From: Sphingomonas sp. SCN 67-18
GTDB lineage: Bacteria; Pseudomonadota; Alphaproteobacteria; Sphingomonadales; Sphingomonadaceae
Reading direction: 5' to 3'
Length of the DNA stretch: 64,000 nt
NCBI RefSeq assembly: GCF_001724715.1
Contig: NZ_MEFG01000012.1
Coordinates: 62,001-126,000 of the forward strand
Position numbers and translations under genes: made by a program. Below are positions 55,104 through 63,226 of this stretch, piece by piece; positions within the stretch are counted from its first letter, which is position 1; each line of letters begins with the position of its first letter. A model generated the notes under the pieces. The model was not told the DNA's origin, did no database searches, and worked only from the letters and a program-made list of their open reading frames with translations.

Positions 55104-55982
55104 ATGCAGGACCTTTTCGCGCGACTTGAGGCGGAGAATGCGAATTACACCGCCGCCGAACGCCAGATCGCGCTGTTCCTCCTGAACAATCGCGAGCTGA
55201 TCCCGTTCGAAACCGCCGCATCGGTGGCCGCCCGGCTTGACGTTAGCGCGGTGACAGTGGGGCGCTTCTGCCGGATGCTGGGGTTCCGCCATTTTCGCGA
55301 GCTGAAGGAACAGCTTCGCGCCTCCGCCAACCTGCCCTGGCTGCAGGGCGCGGACTTCCAGCAGTTCCTTTCCGTGTTCAGCGACAGCGATACGCGGCGC
55401 AAGACGCTGGAGCGCGAAATCGAGCTGACCGTGGCGGTTTACGAACGCTCGCAGAACAAGATCTGGCAGGACGCGGTGGCCGCCATCGCCCGGGCCGGGC
55501 GCATCCAGATCGTCGGATTCCAGACGGAACGCGGGATTGCCGCGATGTTGGCGCACAACCTGCAATATGTGCGCCCGGGCGTGGAGCTGATCGACGGATC
55601 GTCAGGCCATTTCGCCGACGTGCTGCTGGACGAGCCGGACAACCGCTGCCTGATCATGATCGATATCCGCCGCTATTCCAGCCAGTCGCGCCTGCTCGCG
55701 GAAAAGGCGCACGATGCCGGGCTGCCGATGGTGATATTGACCGACACGCTGTGCGACTGGGCACCGCGCCTCACCTCGCACGTGCTGACCGCGGACAGCG
55801 ACGGTGCCCTGTTCTGGCAATCGTCGATGCCGATGGTCGCGCTGGTCAACCTGCTGGTCAACGACGTGGTGGGGCAGGGCGGTGGCCGTGATGTCGAGCA
55901 CCGGCTGGAACGGGTCAGCAAGCTTTATGACGAATTCACCGGCTATGTCCGCGCCGGGCGCAACCGCGGCGGAGGCGCATGA
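55104..55982 (+). CDS. RpiR family transcriptional regulator
   Basis: RpiR regulators join an N-terminal helix-turn-helix to a C-terminal SIS domain that binds phosphosugars or other small acids. In this 292-residue protein the DNA-binding part is FETAASVAARLDVSAVTVGRFCRMLGFRHFRELKEQL (residues about 34-70), followed by a SIS domain starting near 120 (RIQIVGFQTERGIAAMLAHNL). GAGGA precedes the ATG. It is the best candidate to bind the six palindromes, one of which is 32 bases upstream; family members commonly bind such palindromes. It overlaps the M24 gene by four bases. Confidence 0.93.
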   Translation: MQDLFARLEAENANYTAAERQIALFLLNNRELIPFETAASVAARLDVSAVTVGRFCRMLGFRHFRELKEQLRASANLPWLQGADFQQFLSVFSDSDTRRKTLEREIELTVAVYERSQNKIWQDAVAAIARAGRIQIVGFQTERGIAAMLAHNLQYVRPGVELIDGSSGHFADVLLDEPDNRCLIMIDIRRYSSQSRLLAEKAHDAGLPMVILTDTLCDWAPRLTSHVLTADSDGALFWQSSMPMVALVNLLVNDVVGQGGGRDVEHRLERVSKLYDEFTGYVRAGRNRGGGA

Positions 55983-56638
55983 CCCGGCCGGAGGAAGCGA
56001 ACGGCCCGCATTTCGACTGGGCGGGGATGCTGGAGGCGCGCACGCGCACCCGGCAGGCCGTGGCGGATATCGCGGCGGGCATCGAAGTGGGCATGGACGA
56101 GGACGAGGCGCAGCGGGTCGCCCGCGCCGTGCTGAAGGCGGCGGGGCTGCTGCGCGGCTGGCACGGCATCTTCGTGCGTTTCGGCAGCAATACGCTGAAA
56201 TTCTACGGTGAGCCGTCGGAGCCGGGCATCAGGCTGGGCGCGGACGACATCTTCATCGTCGATATCGGCCCGGTCTGGCGCAAATGGGAAGGGGATGCGG
56301 GCGACACCTTCGTCACCGGCGGCGATCCCGACATGGCCCGCGCCCGGCGCGACGTGCGCGCGCTCTATGACGAGACGGCGGCCCATTGGCGGGCGGAACG
56401 GACCAGCGGCGCCGCGCTCTACGCCTTTGCGGAGGCGCGGGCGCGGGCGCTGGGCTGGCGCCTGAACCTCGATCTGGGCGGCCATCGCCTGTCCGATTTT
56501 CCCCACGCGCTGATCCACCGTGGCGAATTGAAGGATACCGCTTTCGTGCCCGCCAGCCGTGCGTGGGTGCTGGAAATGCACATCCGCCATCCCGAGCGCC
56601 CGTTCGGCGCCTTTTACGAGGATCTGCTGCTGGATTGA
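55979..56638 (+). CDS. M24 family metallopeptidase-like protein
   Basis: This 219-residue protein resembles the pita-bread peptidase family (Xaa-Pro aminopeptidase/creatinase). Metal-ligand-like Asp residues occur in FIVDIGPVWRKWEGDAGDTFV, and the second half has GGHRLSDFPHALIH and an acidic EMHIRHPE. It lacks the N-terminal domain of classical Xaa-Pro peptidases. It is between the regulator and astA in one overlapping unit; its substrate is unknown. Confidence 0.8.
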   Translation: MTRPEEANGPHFDWAGMLEARTRTRQAVADIAAGIEVGMDEDEAQRVARAVLKAAGLLRGWHGIFVRFGSNTLKFYGEPSEPGIRLGADDIFIVDIGPVWRKWEGDAGDTFVTGGDPDMARARRDVRALYDETAAHWRAERTSGAALYAFAEARARALGWRLNLDLGGHRLSDFPHALIHRGELKDTAFVPASRAWVLEMHIRHPERPFGAFYEDLLLD

Positions 56639-56653
56639 ACGCAGCGATCCGCA

Positions 56654-57670
56654 ATGGAGCGAATGATGATGATGGTCCGGCCCGCCTCGGCGCGGGATGT
56701 CGATGGAATGTACCGCCTGGCGCGCGCCGCCGGCCCCGGCCTGACCAATTTGCCGCCGGACCGCGACGCGCTGGCCGAGCGGATCGCCTGCAGCGAGCGG
56801 ACGCTGGCCGGGGCGGTCGCCGCGCCCGGCGACCAGCAGGTGCGGCTGGTGCTGGAAGCGGACGGCGCGTTGCTGGGCGTCGCCGCGATCTGGCCGCGCA
56901 TCGGGCAGGACCGCCCTTTCTACAGCTATCAGCTGAGCGAGCTTTCCCACCTGTCCCGCTCCACCGGGCGGCGGGTGGCGCACCGCATGTTGACGCTGGT
57001 CAGCACGTTGAGCGGCGCGAGCGAGGTCGGCGGGCTGCTGCTCGATCCGGCGGCGCGGGGCAGCGGGGCGGGCAAGCTGCTGGCGCGCAGCCGCTATCTG
57101 TTCATCGCCCGCCACCGGGCGCTGTTCGCTGACCGCGTCGTCGCGGAGCTGCGCGGCTATCAGGATGCAGAGGGCCGCTCGCCCTTCTGGGAAGCGGTGG
57201 GCCGCCCCTTTTACGATCTCGATTTCGAGGAGGCGGACCGGCTTTCCGGCATTCCCGACCATCCGATCATCGAGGAGCTCGGCCCCAAATATCCGCTTTA
57301 TGTGAACATGCTGCCCCGCGCCGCGCGGGATGCGATCAACCGCCCGCACGACCAGGGCTGCGCCGCGCTGGCGATGTTGCGGGCGGAAGGATTTTCGTTC
57401 GGCAATTTCATCGACATCTTCGATGCCGGGCCGACGGTGGTGTGCGACACCGCGCAGATCCGCAGCATCGCCGGCGCGCGGGCGGTGACGCTGGAGGCCG
57501 GGCGGCCGGGCGACGGCGCGCCGGCCCATCTCGTCGCCGCCGGGGCGCAGGCGGATTTCCGCTGCACCATCCTGCCGGTCGACCCGACGGGGGCGGTGGC
57601 GCGGATCGACGGGGCGGCGCTGGCCGGGCTGGGCGGGGCGCAGGCCGAAGCCCACGCCCTGCCGCTCTGA
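56654..57670 (+). CDS. astA: Arginine N-succinyltransferase AstA
   Basis: AstA transfers succinyl from succinyl-CoA to arginine, the first AST step. Conserved segments match the family: VRPASARDVDGMYRLA, LLLDPAARGSGAGKLLARSRYLF (acyl-CoA-binding GNAT loop), VVAELRGYQDAEGRSPFWEAVGRPF and GFSFGNFIDIFDAGPTVVCD. Any of several ATGs in the first 20 bases may be the start; the first gives 338 residues. It is separated from astBD by 19 kb but lies 15 bases after the regulator-peptidase unit. Confidence 0.92.
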   Translation: MERMMMMVRPASARDVDGMYRLARAAGPGLTNLPPDRDALAERIACSERTLAGAVAAPGDQQVRLVLEADGALLGVAAIWPRIGQDRPFYSYQLSELSHLSRSTGRRVAHRMLTLVSTLSGASEVGGLLLDPAARGSGAGKLLARSRYLFIARHRALFADRVVAELRGYQDAEGRSPFWEAVGRPFYDLDFEEADRLSGIPDHPIIEELGPKYPLYVNMLPRAARDAINRPHDQGCAALAMLRAEGFSFGNFIDIFDAGPTVVCDTAQIRSIAGARAVTLEAGRPGDGAPAHLVAAGAQADFRCTILPVDPTGAVARIDGAALAGLGGAQAEAHALPL

Positions 57671-57677
57671 CCCGGGT

Positions 57678-60011
57678 TCAGAAACGCACGCTGCCGCTCA
57701 GCCAGAAGGTGCGCGGCCGCATGGTGAAGCGCGACACATAGGGGTCGCGATAGGGTGAGTTGGTCGCGTTGAAGAAGCGGCCGATATCGGCATAGGTGTC
57801 GAACAGATTGTCGACGTCCAGCCGCACCGTCCAGCGGTCCGTGCCCAGCCGGATGCCGGCGGTGCCGAACATGTAGGACCGCATCCGCAGGTAATTGTCG
57901 TTGGCGCGCAGGCCGCTTTCCTCGTCCGGGTCCGGCACGTCCGGCCCGAAATCGGCATAGCTTCTGCCGGTATAGGTCAGCACGCCGTTGAACCCGAATT
58001 TCAGGTCGCCGCCGACCGCCCGTTCATAATCCAGCGTCAACGATCCGGCATGGCGGGGCACGAAGGGCACCTGCTGCCCCTTCTGGCCGAGGAAATCGAT
58101 GCTTTCCTCCAGCTTGGTGTCGGTGAAGCCGTATCCCAGCCCCAGCGACAGGCCCGGCGCGATCAGGTTCCGGCTGCTGATCTCCAGCTCGAAGCCCTTG
58201 CTCGACGCCTTGCCCGCATTGCCGCTGAGCGGAAAGCCGAGCGAGGTCTGCACCTGCGTCTGGATGTCCTTCCAGTCGATATAATAAGCCGCGCCGCTGA
58301 CATAGAGCCGGCGGTCGAGCAACGACGCCTTCGCGCCCAGCTCATAGCTCCAGATGGTGTCCGGCTTGTACTGGAACTGGTCCGGGGTGATGCCGGTATT
58401 GGCGCCCACCGAATTATAGCCGCCGGGGCGGTAGCCCTGCGCCACCGTGGCATAAAGCAGCGCGTCGTCGGTCAGGTTGTAGGAGGTGTTGAACCGCAGC
58501 ACCGTGCCCTTGTCGGCGGACCGGCCGTTGGACACTTCGTCGGGCAGCGGCGCGGTGCGGGCGGTGCCGCTTTCGTCCCGGGCATCCTCGCCGAAGAACT
58601 GGTCGATATTATAATCGTCGGAAAAGGACGAATAATCGAAATAGCGCAGCCCGACGGAAAACTGCCATTGCGGGGTGATGCGATAGCCGAGCTCGCCGAA
58701 CAGCGCCCATTGCCGGGCGCCCGCAGACGAGACGCTGAGATATTCGGCGGGGTCGGTGAGCGCGAAGCCCAGTATATTGTCCTCGAAATCGCTCTGGCCG
58801 GCGAAGGGCAGGGTGATCGTCTCCTGCAGGTTCAGGTGGGTGCGCTCGCGGTTGTAATAGCCGCCCAGCACGAAGGAGAAGGGGCTGTCGCCCTTCGACA
58901 CCAGCCGCACTTCCTGCGTGAAATGTTTCGATTTGTCCCGCGTCGCGGAGGTGATGTTGAATTCCGGCAGGTCGGCGGGGTCGAGGAAGCTGCCGAAGAT
59001 GACGTCGCGGATATAGGTGGTGCTGTCGCGCCGCGTATGGCCGTTGAACCAGCGGTTCGACGTGGACGAGGTCAGCTGCGCGCGGCCGAGGTCGAGCGAC
59101 ACGGTGAGGTTGCCGATATGCTGGTTGCGGACATAGCGGCCCTCAAAGGCTTCGCTCACCGCGAAACGGCCGAGATCCTCGCCCACCAGGTTGCGCGATC
59201 CGGTTTTCAGGAACTGCCCGTAATAGGTGGCGGTGATGTCCAGCGTCTCGGTGGGTTTCAGCAGCAGCGCGGCGCGGGCAGAGAAAGTGCGGTCCCAGTC
59301 GACGTCCTTGCGCCCCGTCTGGATGTTGTCGACGAAGCCGCCATTGTCGAAATAGCCCAGGTTGACGCGCAGCGCCGCCTTGTCCGTGGCCAGCGGCAGG
59401 TTGACCATGCCGGCGGCCTTCCAGCTCTCGTCCCCGCCGCGCGTGGTGGCGATGCCGGCTTCGGCCGATCCCTCGAACCGGTCGAGCTGCGGCCTGCGGG
59501 TGATGTAGCGCAGCGTGCCGCCGATCGCGCCGCTGCCGTACAGCGTACCCTGCGGCCCGCGCAGCACCTCGACCCGCTCGATGTCGATCACGCTCAGGTC
59601 GAGATCGTTGGGAATCTCGACATCGTCGACATAGATGGCGGTGGTCCGCGAGGTCTGGTTGCCGCCGGTGCGCAGGCCGCGCAGCACCAGGTCAGACCCG
59701 GAATTGGCGCCGCCGTCGATAAAGCTCGCGCCCGGCACAGTGCGGAGGAAATCGACCATCCGCTCCACGCCCTGCGCGGCCAGGTCGTCGCCCGATATCG
59801 CCTGGATGTTGAAGGGCACGTCCTCGATGCGTTCATCGCGCCGGGTGGCGGTGACCACGATCTCGCCCGGATCGGCCGCCTGCTGGGTGGGCGTGGATTG
59901 GGCAGGCGCAGACTGGGCCTGCGCCATGCCGGGCGCCGCCCACGCCAGGAGCGACGTGGCCGCCGCCATGGCGATGCGCTGTCGATGCCGGGTGCGTCGA
60001 TTGTCGATCAT
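57678..60011 (-). CDS. TonB-dependent outer-membrane receptor
   Basis: The 777-residue product has a signal peptide (ending GMAQAQS), a TonB box region (GEIVVTATRRDERIEDVPFNIQAIS), a plug domain (YGSGAIGGTLRYITRRP) and a long beta-barrel ending in aromatic VRF. It would import the island's substrate, presumably a peptide or siderophore-like compound. GGGGAGG lies eight bases upstream of the ATG. Operator site 6 lies 73 bases upstream, in the gap shared with dgcA. Confidence 0.94.
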   Translation of the reverse strand: MIDNRRTRHRQRIAMAAATSLLAWAAPGMAQAQSAPAQSTPTQQAADPGEIVVTATRRDERIEDVPFNIQAISGDDLAAQGVERMVDFLRTVPGASFIDGGANSGSDLVLRGLRTGGNQTSRTTAIYVDDVEIPNDLDLSVIDIERVEVLRGPQGTLYGSGAIGGTLRYITRRPQLDRFEGSAEAGIATTRGGDESWKAAGMVNLPLATDKAALRVNLGYFDNGGFVDNIQTGRKDVDWDRTFSARAALLLKPTETLDITATYYGQFLKTGSRNLVGEDLGRFAVSEAFEGRYVRNQHIGNLTVSLDLGRAQLTSSTSNRWFNGHTRRDSTTYIRDVIFGSFLDPADLPEFNITSATRDKSKHFTQEVRLVSKGDSPFSFVLGGYYNRERTHLNLQETITLPFAGQSDFEDNILGFALTDPAEYLSVSSAGARQWALFGELGYRITPQWQFSVGLRYFDYSSFSDDYNIDQFFGEDARDESGTARTAPLPDEVSNGRSADKGTVLRFNTSYNLTDDALLYATVAQGYRPGGYNSVGANTGITPDQFQYKPDTIWSYELGAKASLLDRRLYVSGAAYYIDWKDIQTQVQTSLGFPLSGNAGKASSKGFELEISSRNLIAPGLSLGLGYGFTDTKLEESIDFLGQKGQQVPFVPRHAGSLTLDYERAVGGDLKFGFNGVLTYTGRSYADFGPDVPDPDEESGLRANDNYLRMRSYMFGTAGIRLGTDRWTVRLDVDNLFDTYADIGRFFNATNSPYRDPYVSRFTMRPRTFWLSGSVRF

Positions 60012-60084
60012 TGTTCATCCCTCCCCTTGCTATGCTCCTTGCCCGGCCGCGGTCTGCGCGCGGTCCGTAACGGTTGCATATCAC

Positions 60085-60100
60085 TGTTAGAAAGATTACA
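60085..60100 (+). promoter_or_regulatory. Island operator site 6 (TonB receptor / dgcA gap)
   Basis: TGTTAGAAAGATTACA fits TGTYA-N6-TNACA. It lies in the 147-base gap between the divergent TonB receptor and dgcA genes. Confidence 0.72.
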
Positions 60101-60158
60101 CCACCATATAAATGCTGTTTTTGTGGCATAGCCCGATGCCGAGCCCCGAGGAGTTGCG

Positions 60159-61175
60159 ATGACCACCGCCAGCGCGCCCGCGCAATGCCCTTCTCTTCAT
60201 ATATTTGCGGAAAATCTTCCGCTGCATGAGCCGTTCCGCATTTCGCGCATGGCCTTCCATCACAGCCAGGTGGTGGTGGCGGAGATTTTGGCGGGCGACC
60301 ATGTCGGGCGCGGCGAGTGCGAACCGCATGAGAGCGACCCTGTCGAGCGGGACCGGGTGATGGCGGCGCTCTGGGCGTTGTCCGGCGCCGTCGCGGACGG
60401 GCTGGACCGCGCCGCGCTGGCCGCCCTGCTGCCCGCCGGGCCGATCCGCAACGCGCTGGACTGCGCCTTGTGGGATCTGGAGGCAAAGCAGCGCGGCACC
60501 AGCGTCGCCGCGCTGGCCGGGCGGCCGGCCCCGGTGGCGCTGCCCACCGTCTTCACCCTTGGCATCGATACGCCGCGCGCGATGGCGGAAAAGGCGGAGC
60601 GCATGGCCGCCTGGACCCGGCTGAAGATCAAGCTGGGCGGCGAGGAGAATGCGCTGGACCTGGAGCGGGTCGCCGCCGTGCGCCGCGCCCGTCCCGGCGC
60701 GGAGCTGATCGTCGACGCCAATGGCGGTTGGACGATGGATATTTTGCGGCAGATGGCGCCCGCGCTGGCCGGGCTGGGCGTGGCGCTGATCGAACAGCCG
60801 CTGCCGCCGGGCAAGGATGCGCCGCTGGCCGGTTATGCCAGCCCGGTGCCGTTGTGCGCCGATGAAAGCTGCCTTGATCGAAGCTCCCTGCCGGCGGTGG
60901 TCGGCCGCTATGCCTATATCAATATCAAGCTGGACAAGACCGGCGGGCTTACGGAGGCGCTGGCGCTGTCCGACGCGGCGGAGGCGGCCGGGCTGGGCAT
61001 CATGGTCGGCTGCATGACGGGCACCTCGCTGGCGATGGCGCCGGCCCATCTCGTCGCCCAGCGCGCGCGCTTCATCGATCTGGACGGGCCCCTGCTGATC
61101 GGCTGGGACCGGCGGCCCGGCATGCGCTATGAAGGCGGCATGGTCCACCCGGCGGAGCCTGCCCTGTGGGGCTGA
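60159..61175 (+). CDS. dgcA: Enolase-superfamily N-acyl-D-amino-acid racemase/dipeptide epimerase (DgcA-like)
   Basis: This 338-residue protein belongs to the muconate-lactonising/dipeptide epimerase branch. Catalytic residues are in order: KIKLGG (first Lys), VDANGGW, IEQPLPP and CADES (metal ligands Asp, Glu, Asp), and IKLDKTGG (second Lys). DgcA epimerises N-acetyl-D-glutamate after DgcN; relatives act on N-succinyl amino acids or dipeptides. GAGGAG precedes the ATG. The amidase overlaps its end by 10 bases. Substrate here is inferred. Confidence 0.86.
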   Translation: MTTASAPAQCPSLHIFAENLPLHEPFRISRMAFHHSQVVVAEILAGDHVGRGECEPHESDPVERDRVMAALWALSGAVADGLDRAALAALLPAGPIRNALDCALWDLEAKQRGTSVAALAGRPAPVALPTVFTLGIDTPRAMAEKAERMAAWTRLKIKLGGEENALDLERVAAVRRARPGAELIVDANGGWTMDILRQMAPALAGLGVALIEQPLPPGKDAPLAGYASPVPLCADESCLDRSSLPAVVGRYAYINIKLDKTGGLTEALALSDAAEAAGLGIMVGCMTGTSLAMAPAHLVAQRARFIDLDGPLLIGWDRRPGMRYEGGMVHPAEPALWG

Positions 61176-62563
61176 GCCTGGCGGATTATGTCCGCTGCGA
61201 CGCGACCGAGCTGGCGCGTCTCATCAAGGCCGGGGATATCGCCCCGGACGATCCCGCCAGGGCCGCGCGGGCGGCCATCGAAACCCTCAATCCCGCGCTG
61301 AACGCCATCGTGTCGATGGAGCCGGACCTGCCGCCCGATGCGCTCGACGGGCCGTTTGCGGGCGTGCCGATGCCGCTCAAGGATTGCGTCGGCTTTCTGG
61401 AAGGGCAGGCCTACAGCTTCGGCAGCCGGCTTGCCCGCGGCACCGTCGCCCGGCGGAGCAGCAGCATCGTCGCCCGCCTGCGCGCTGGCGGCTTTCACCT
61501 GCTGGGCCTCACCAACGTCCCTGAATTCTCGTCCGTGGTCACCACCGAATCGCTGCTGCACGGCCCGGCGCACAATCCGTGGAAACCCGGCTATTCGACG
61601 GGCGGGTCCAGCGGCGGCGCGGCGGCGGCGGTGGCGGCGGGCATCGTCCCCGTCGCCTATGCCAATGACGGGGCCGGATCCATCCGGGTGCCGGCGGCCT
61701 GCTGCGGCGTCATCGGGCTGAAGCCCAGCCGGGGCCGCATCCCCACCGGGCCGGACAAGAATGATTTCTGGCATGGCCTGATGGCGCATGGCGTGGTCAG
61801 CCGCACCGTGCGCGATACCGCCGCGATCATCGACTGGTGCGCCGGGATGGATGTCGGCGCGCCCTATGTCGCGCCGCCGCTGGCCCGGCCCCTGTCGGCG
61901 GAGATCGGCCTGCCGCTGGAGGGGTTGCGCATCGCGTGGAGCACGGCATCGTCCTACGGCACGCCGGTCGACCCCCATTGCGCTCGGGCGGTCGAGCGGC
62001 TGGCGGGGCAGCTGGAGACGATGGGCTGCGTGCTGATACAGGCGCAACCCGCCATTGACGGGCGTGCGATGCTGGCCGATGTCGCGACGCTGATCGGCAT
62101 CAGCCTCGCGGCCGACATTCCCGATTTCGCGGCCCGGCTCGGCCGCCCGGCCGATGCGACGATGGTGGAACGCAACAATCTCGCCTGGGCGGAGCGGGGC
62201 GCCGCCACCCCTGCGCCTGAGCTGCAGAAGCTGCTCTACCGCTTCGGCGCCATCGGGCGGGCGTTGGGCCGTTTCTTCGCCGACGGCTTCGACATGCTGC
62301 TCACCCCCGTCACCGCCCTGCCCCCGCCGCCGCATGGCTGGCTCGACGCCAATGGCGAGGATCTCGATGTCTATATCGACCGCTGGTGGCGTTTCTCGCC
62401 CTTCGCCTCGCTCGCCAACGTTGCGGGCGCGCCCGCCATCGCCCTTCCCGCCGGCCGCGCCCCGGACGGCCTGCCGCTGGCGGCGATGCTGACCGCGCCC
62501 TACGGCGCGGACGGCCTGCTGATCCGCGCCGCCGCCGCGCTGGAGGCGGGCGCGCCTGCCTAG
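61166..62563 (+). CDS. Amidase (amidase-signature family)
   Basis: This 465-residue amidase has the Ser-cis-Ser-Lys triad: Lys72 in MPLKDCVGF, the Gly/Ser stretch GYSTGGSSGGAAAAVAAG at 142-159 with Ser148/149, and Ser172 in GAGSIRVPA. It has no signal peptide, so it probably acts on an amide inside the cell, perhaps deacylating the N-acyl amino acid that DgcA makes. It starts with GTG inside the end of dgcA and marks the right end of the island. Confidence 0.9.
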   Translation: MGLSLADYVRCDATELARLIKAGDIAPDDPARAARAAIETLNPALNAIVSMEPDLPPDALDGPFAGVPMPLKDCVGFLEGQAYSFGSRLARGTVARRSSSIVARLRAGGFHLLGLTNVPEFSSVVTTESLLHGPAHNPWKPGYSTGGSSGGAAAAVAAGIVPVAYANDGAGSIRVPAACCGVIGLKPSRGRIPTGPDKNDFWHGLMAHGVVSRTVRDTAAIIDWCAGMDVGAPYVAPPLARPLSAEIGLPLEGLRIAWSTASSYGTPVDPHCARAVERLAGQLETMGCVLIQAQPAIDGRAMLADVATLIGISLAADIPDFAARLGRPADATMVERNNLAWAERGAATPAPELQKLLYRFGAIGRALGRFFADGFDMLLTPVTALPPPPHGWLDANGEDLDVYIDRWWRFSPFASLANVAGAPAIALPAGRAPDGLPLAAMLTAPYGADGLLIRAAAALEAGAPA

Positions 62564-62683
62564 CGCCGGCTCCAATTGGCCGTCGCGGGCGGCCGACGCT
62601 GGCGGACGGGTTCAAAAAAAAGGAAAAATTTGCCGTCCGGCGTGGCCGGTGCTGTGCGCTTTTGCGTCTGGCACGTATTACCC

Positions 62684-63226
62684 ATGCGATGTGCTCAAAC
62701 GGAGAAGCGGGTCCTGCTCGGCAAGCGAAGCCTTGAAATCGATGTTGAGGTTCGGCGTTGGCGCCCCGCGCTCATGTCGTTCTTCCTCAAGCGCGTGCAC
62801 GACAGGGCGGAAGCGGAAGACCTGACGCAGGACACGTTCGCGCGGCTGCTTGGCGGCGAGGCCCGGCAAAGCGGCCTGCACGCGGGCTATATCTTCCAGA
62901 TCGCGGCCAACCTGCTGCGCGATCGCGCCCGGCATGGCCGGGTCCGCAGCGACCAGGCGGATGCGGTGCGCCAGCTTTACGGGCAGAGCGTCGATTTCCT
63001 CGATCCGGAGCGGATCGCCGCCGCCCGGAGCGTGATGGCGCAGCTGCTCCGGTCGCTCGGCGACCTGCCGGTGCGGACGCGCGCGATCTTCATCCTCAGC
63101 CGGGTCGAGAATATCGAGAAGAAGGCGATTGCGGAAAGCTTCGGCATCTCCCCCAGCGCCGTCGAGAAACATGTAGCGCGTGCAATGTCCCATCTCATGG
63201 CGTGCGCGAGGGGGATGAACAGATGA
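62684..63226 (+). CDS. ECF RNA polymerase sigma factor (FecI-like)
   Basis: This 180-residue sigma-70 family factor of the ECF group has region 2 with DRAEAEDLTQDTFARLL and region 4 with RVENIEKKAIAESFGISPSAVEKHVARAMSHL. The ATG at 62684 gives a usual length for FecI-like factors. It overlaps the FecR gene by four bases. Such pairs answer to a TonB receptor signal, whose gene would normally be just after fecR, beyond this window. Confidence 0.9.
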   Translation: MRCAQTEKRVLLGKRSLEIDVEVRRWRPALMSFFLKRVHDRAEAEDLTQDTFARLLGGEARQSGLHAGYIFQIAANLLRDRARHGRVRSDQADAVRQLYGQSVDFLDPERIAAARSVMAQLLRSLGDLPVRTRAIFILSRVENIEKKAIAESFGISPSAVEKHVARAMSHLMACARGMNR

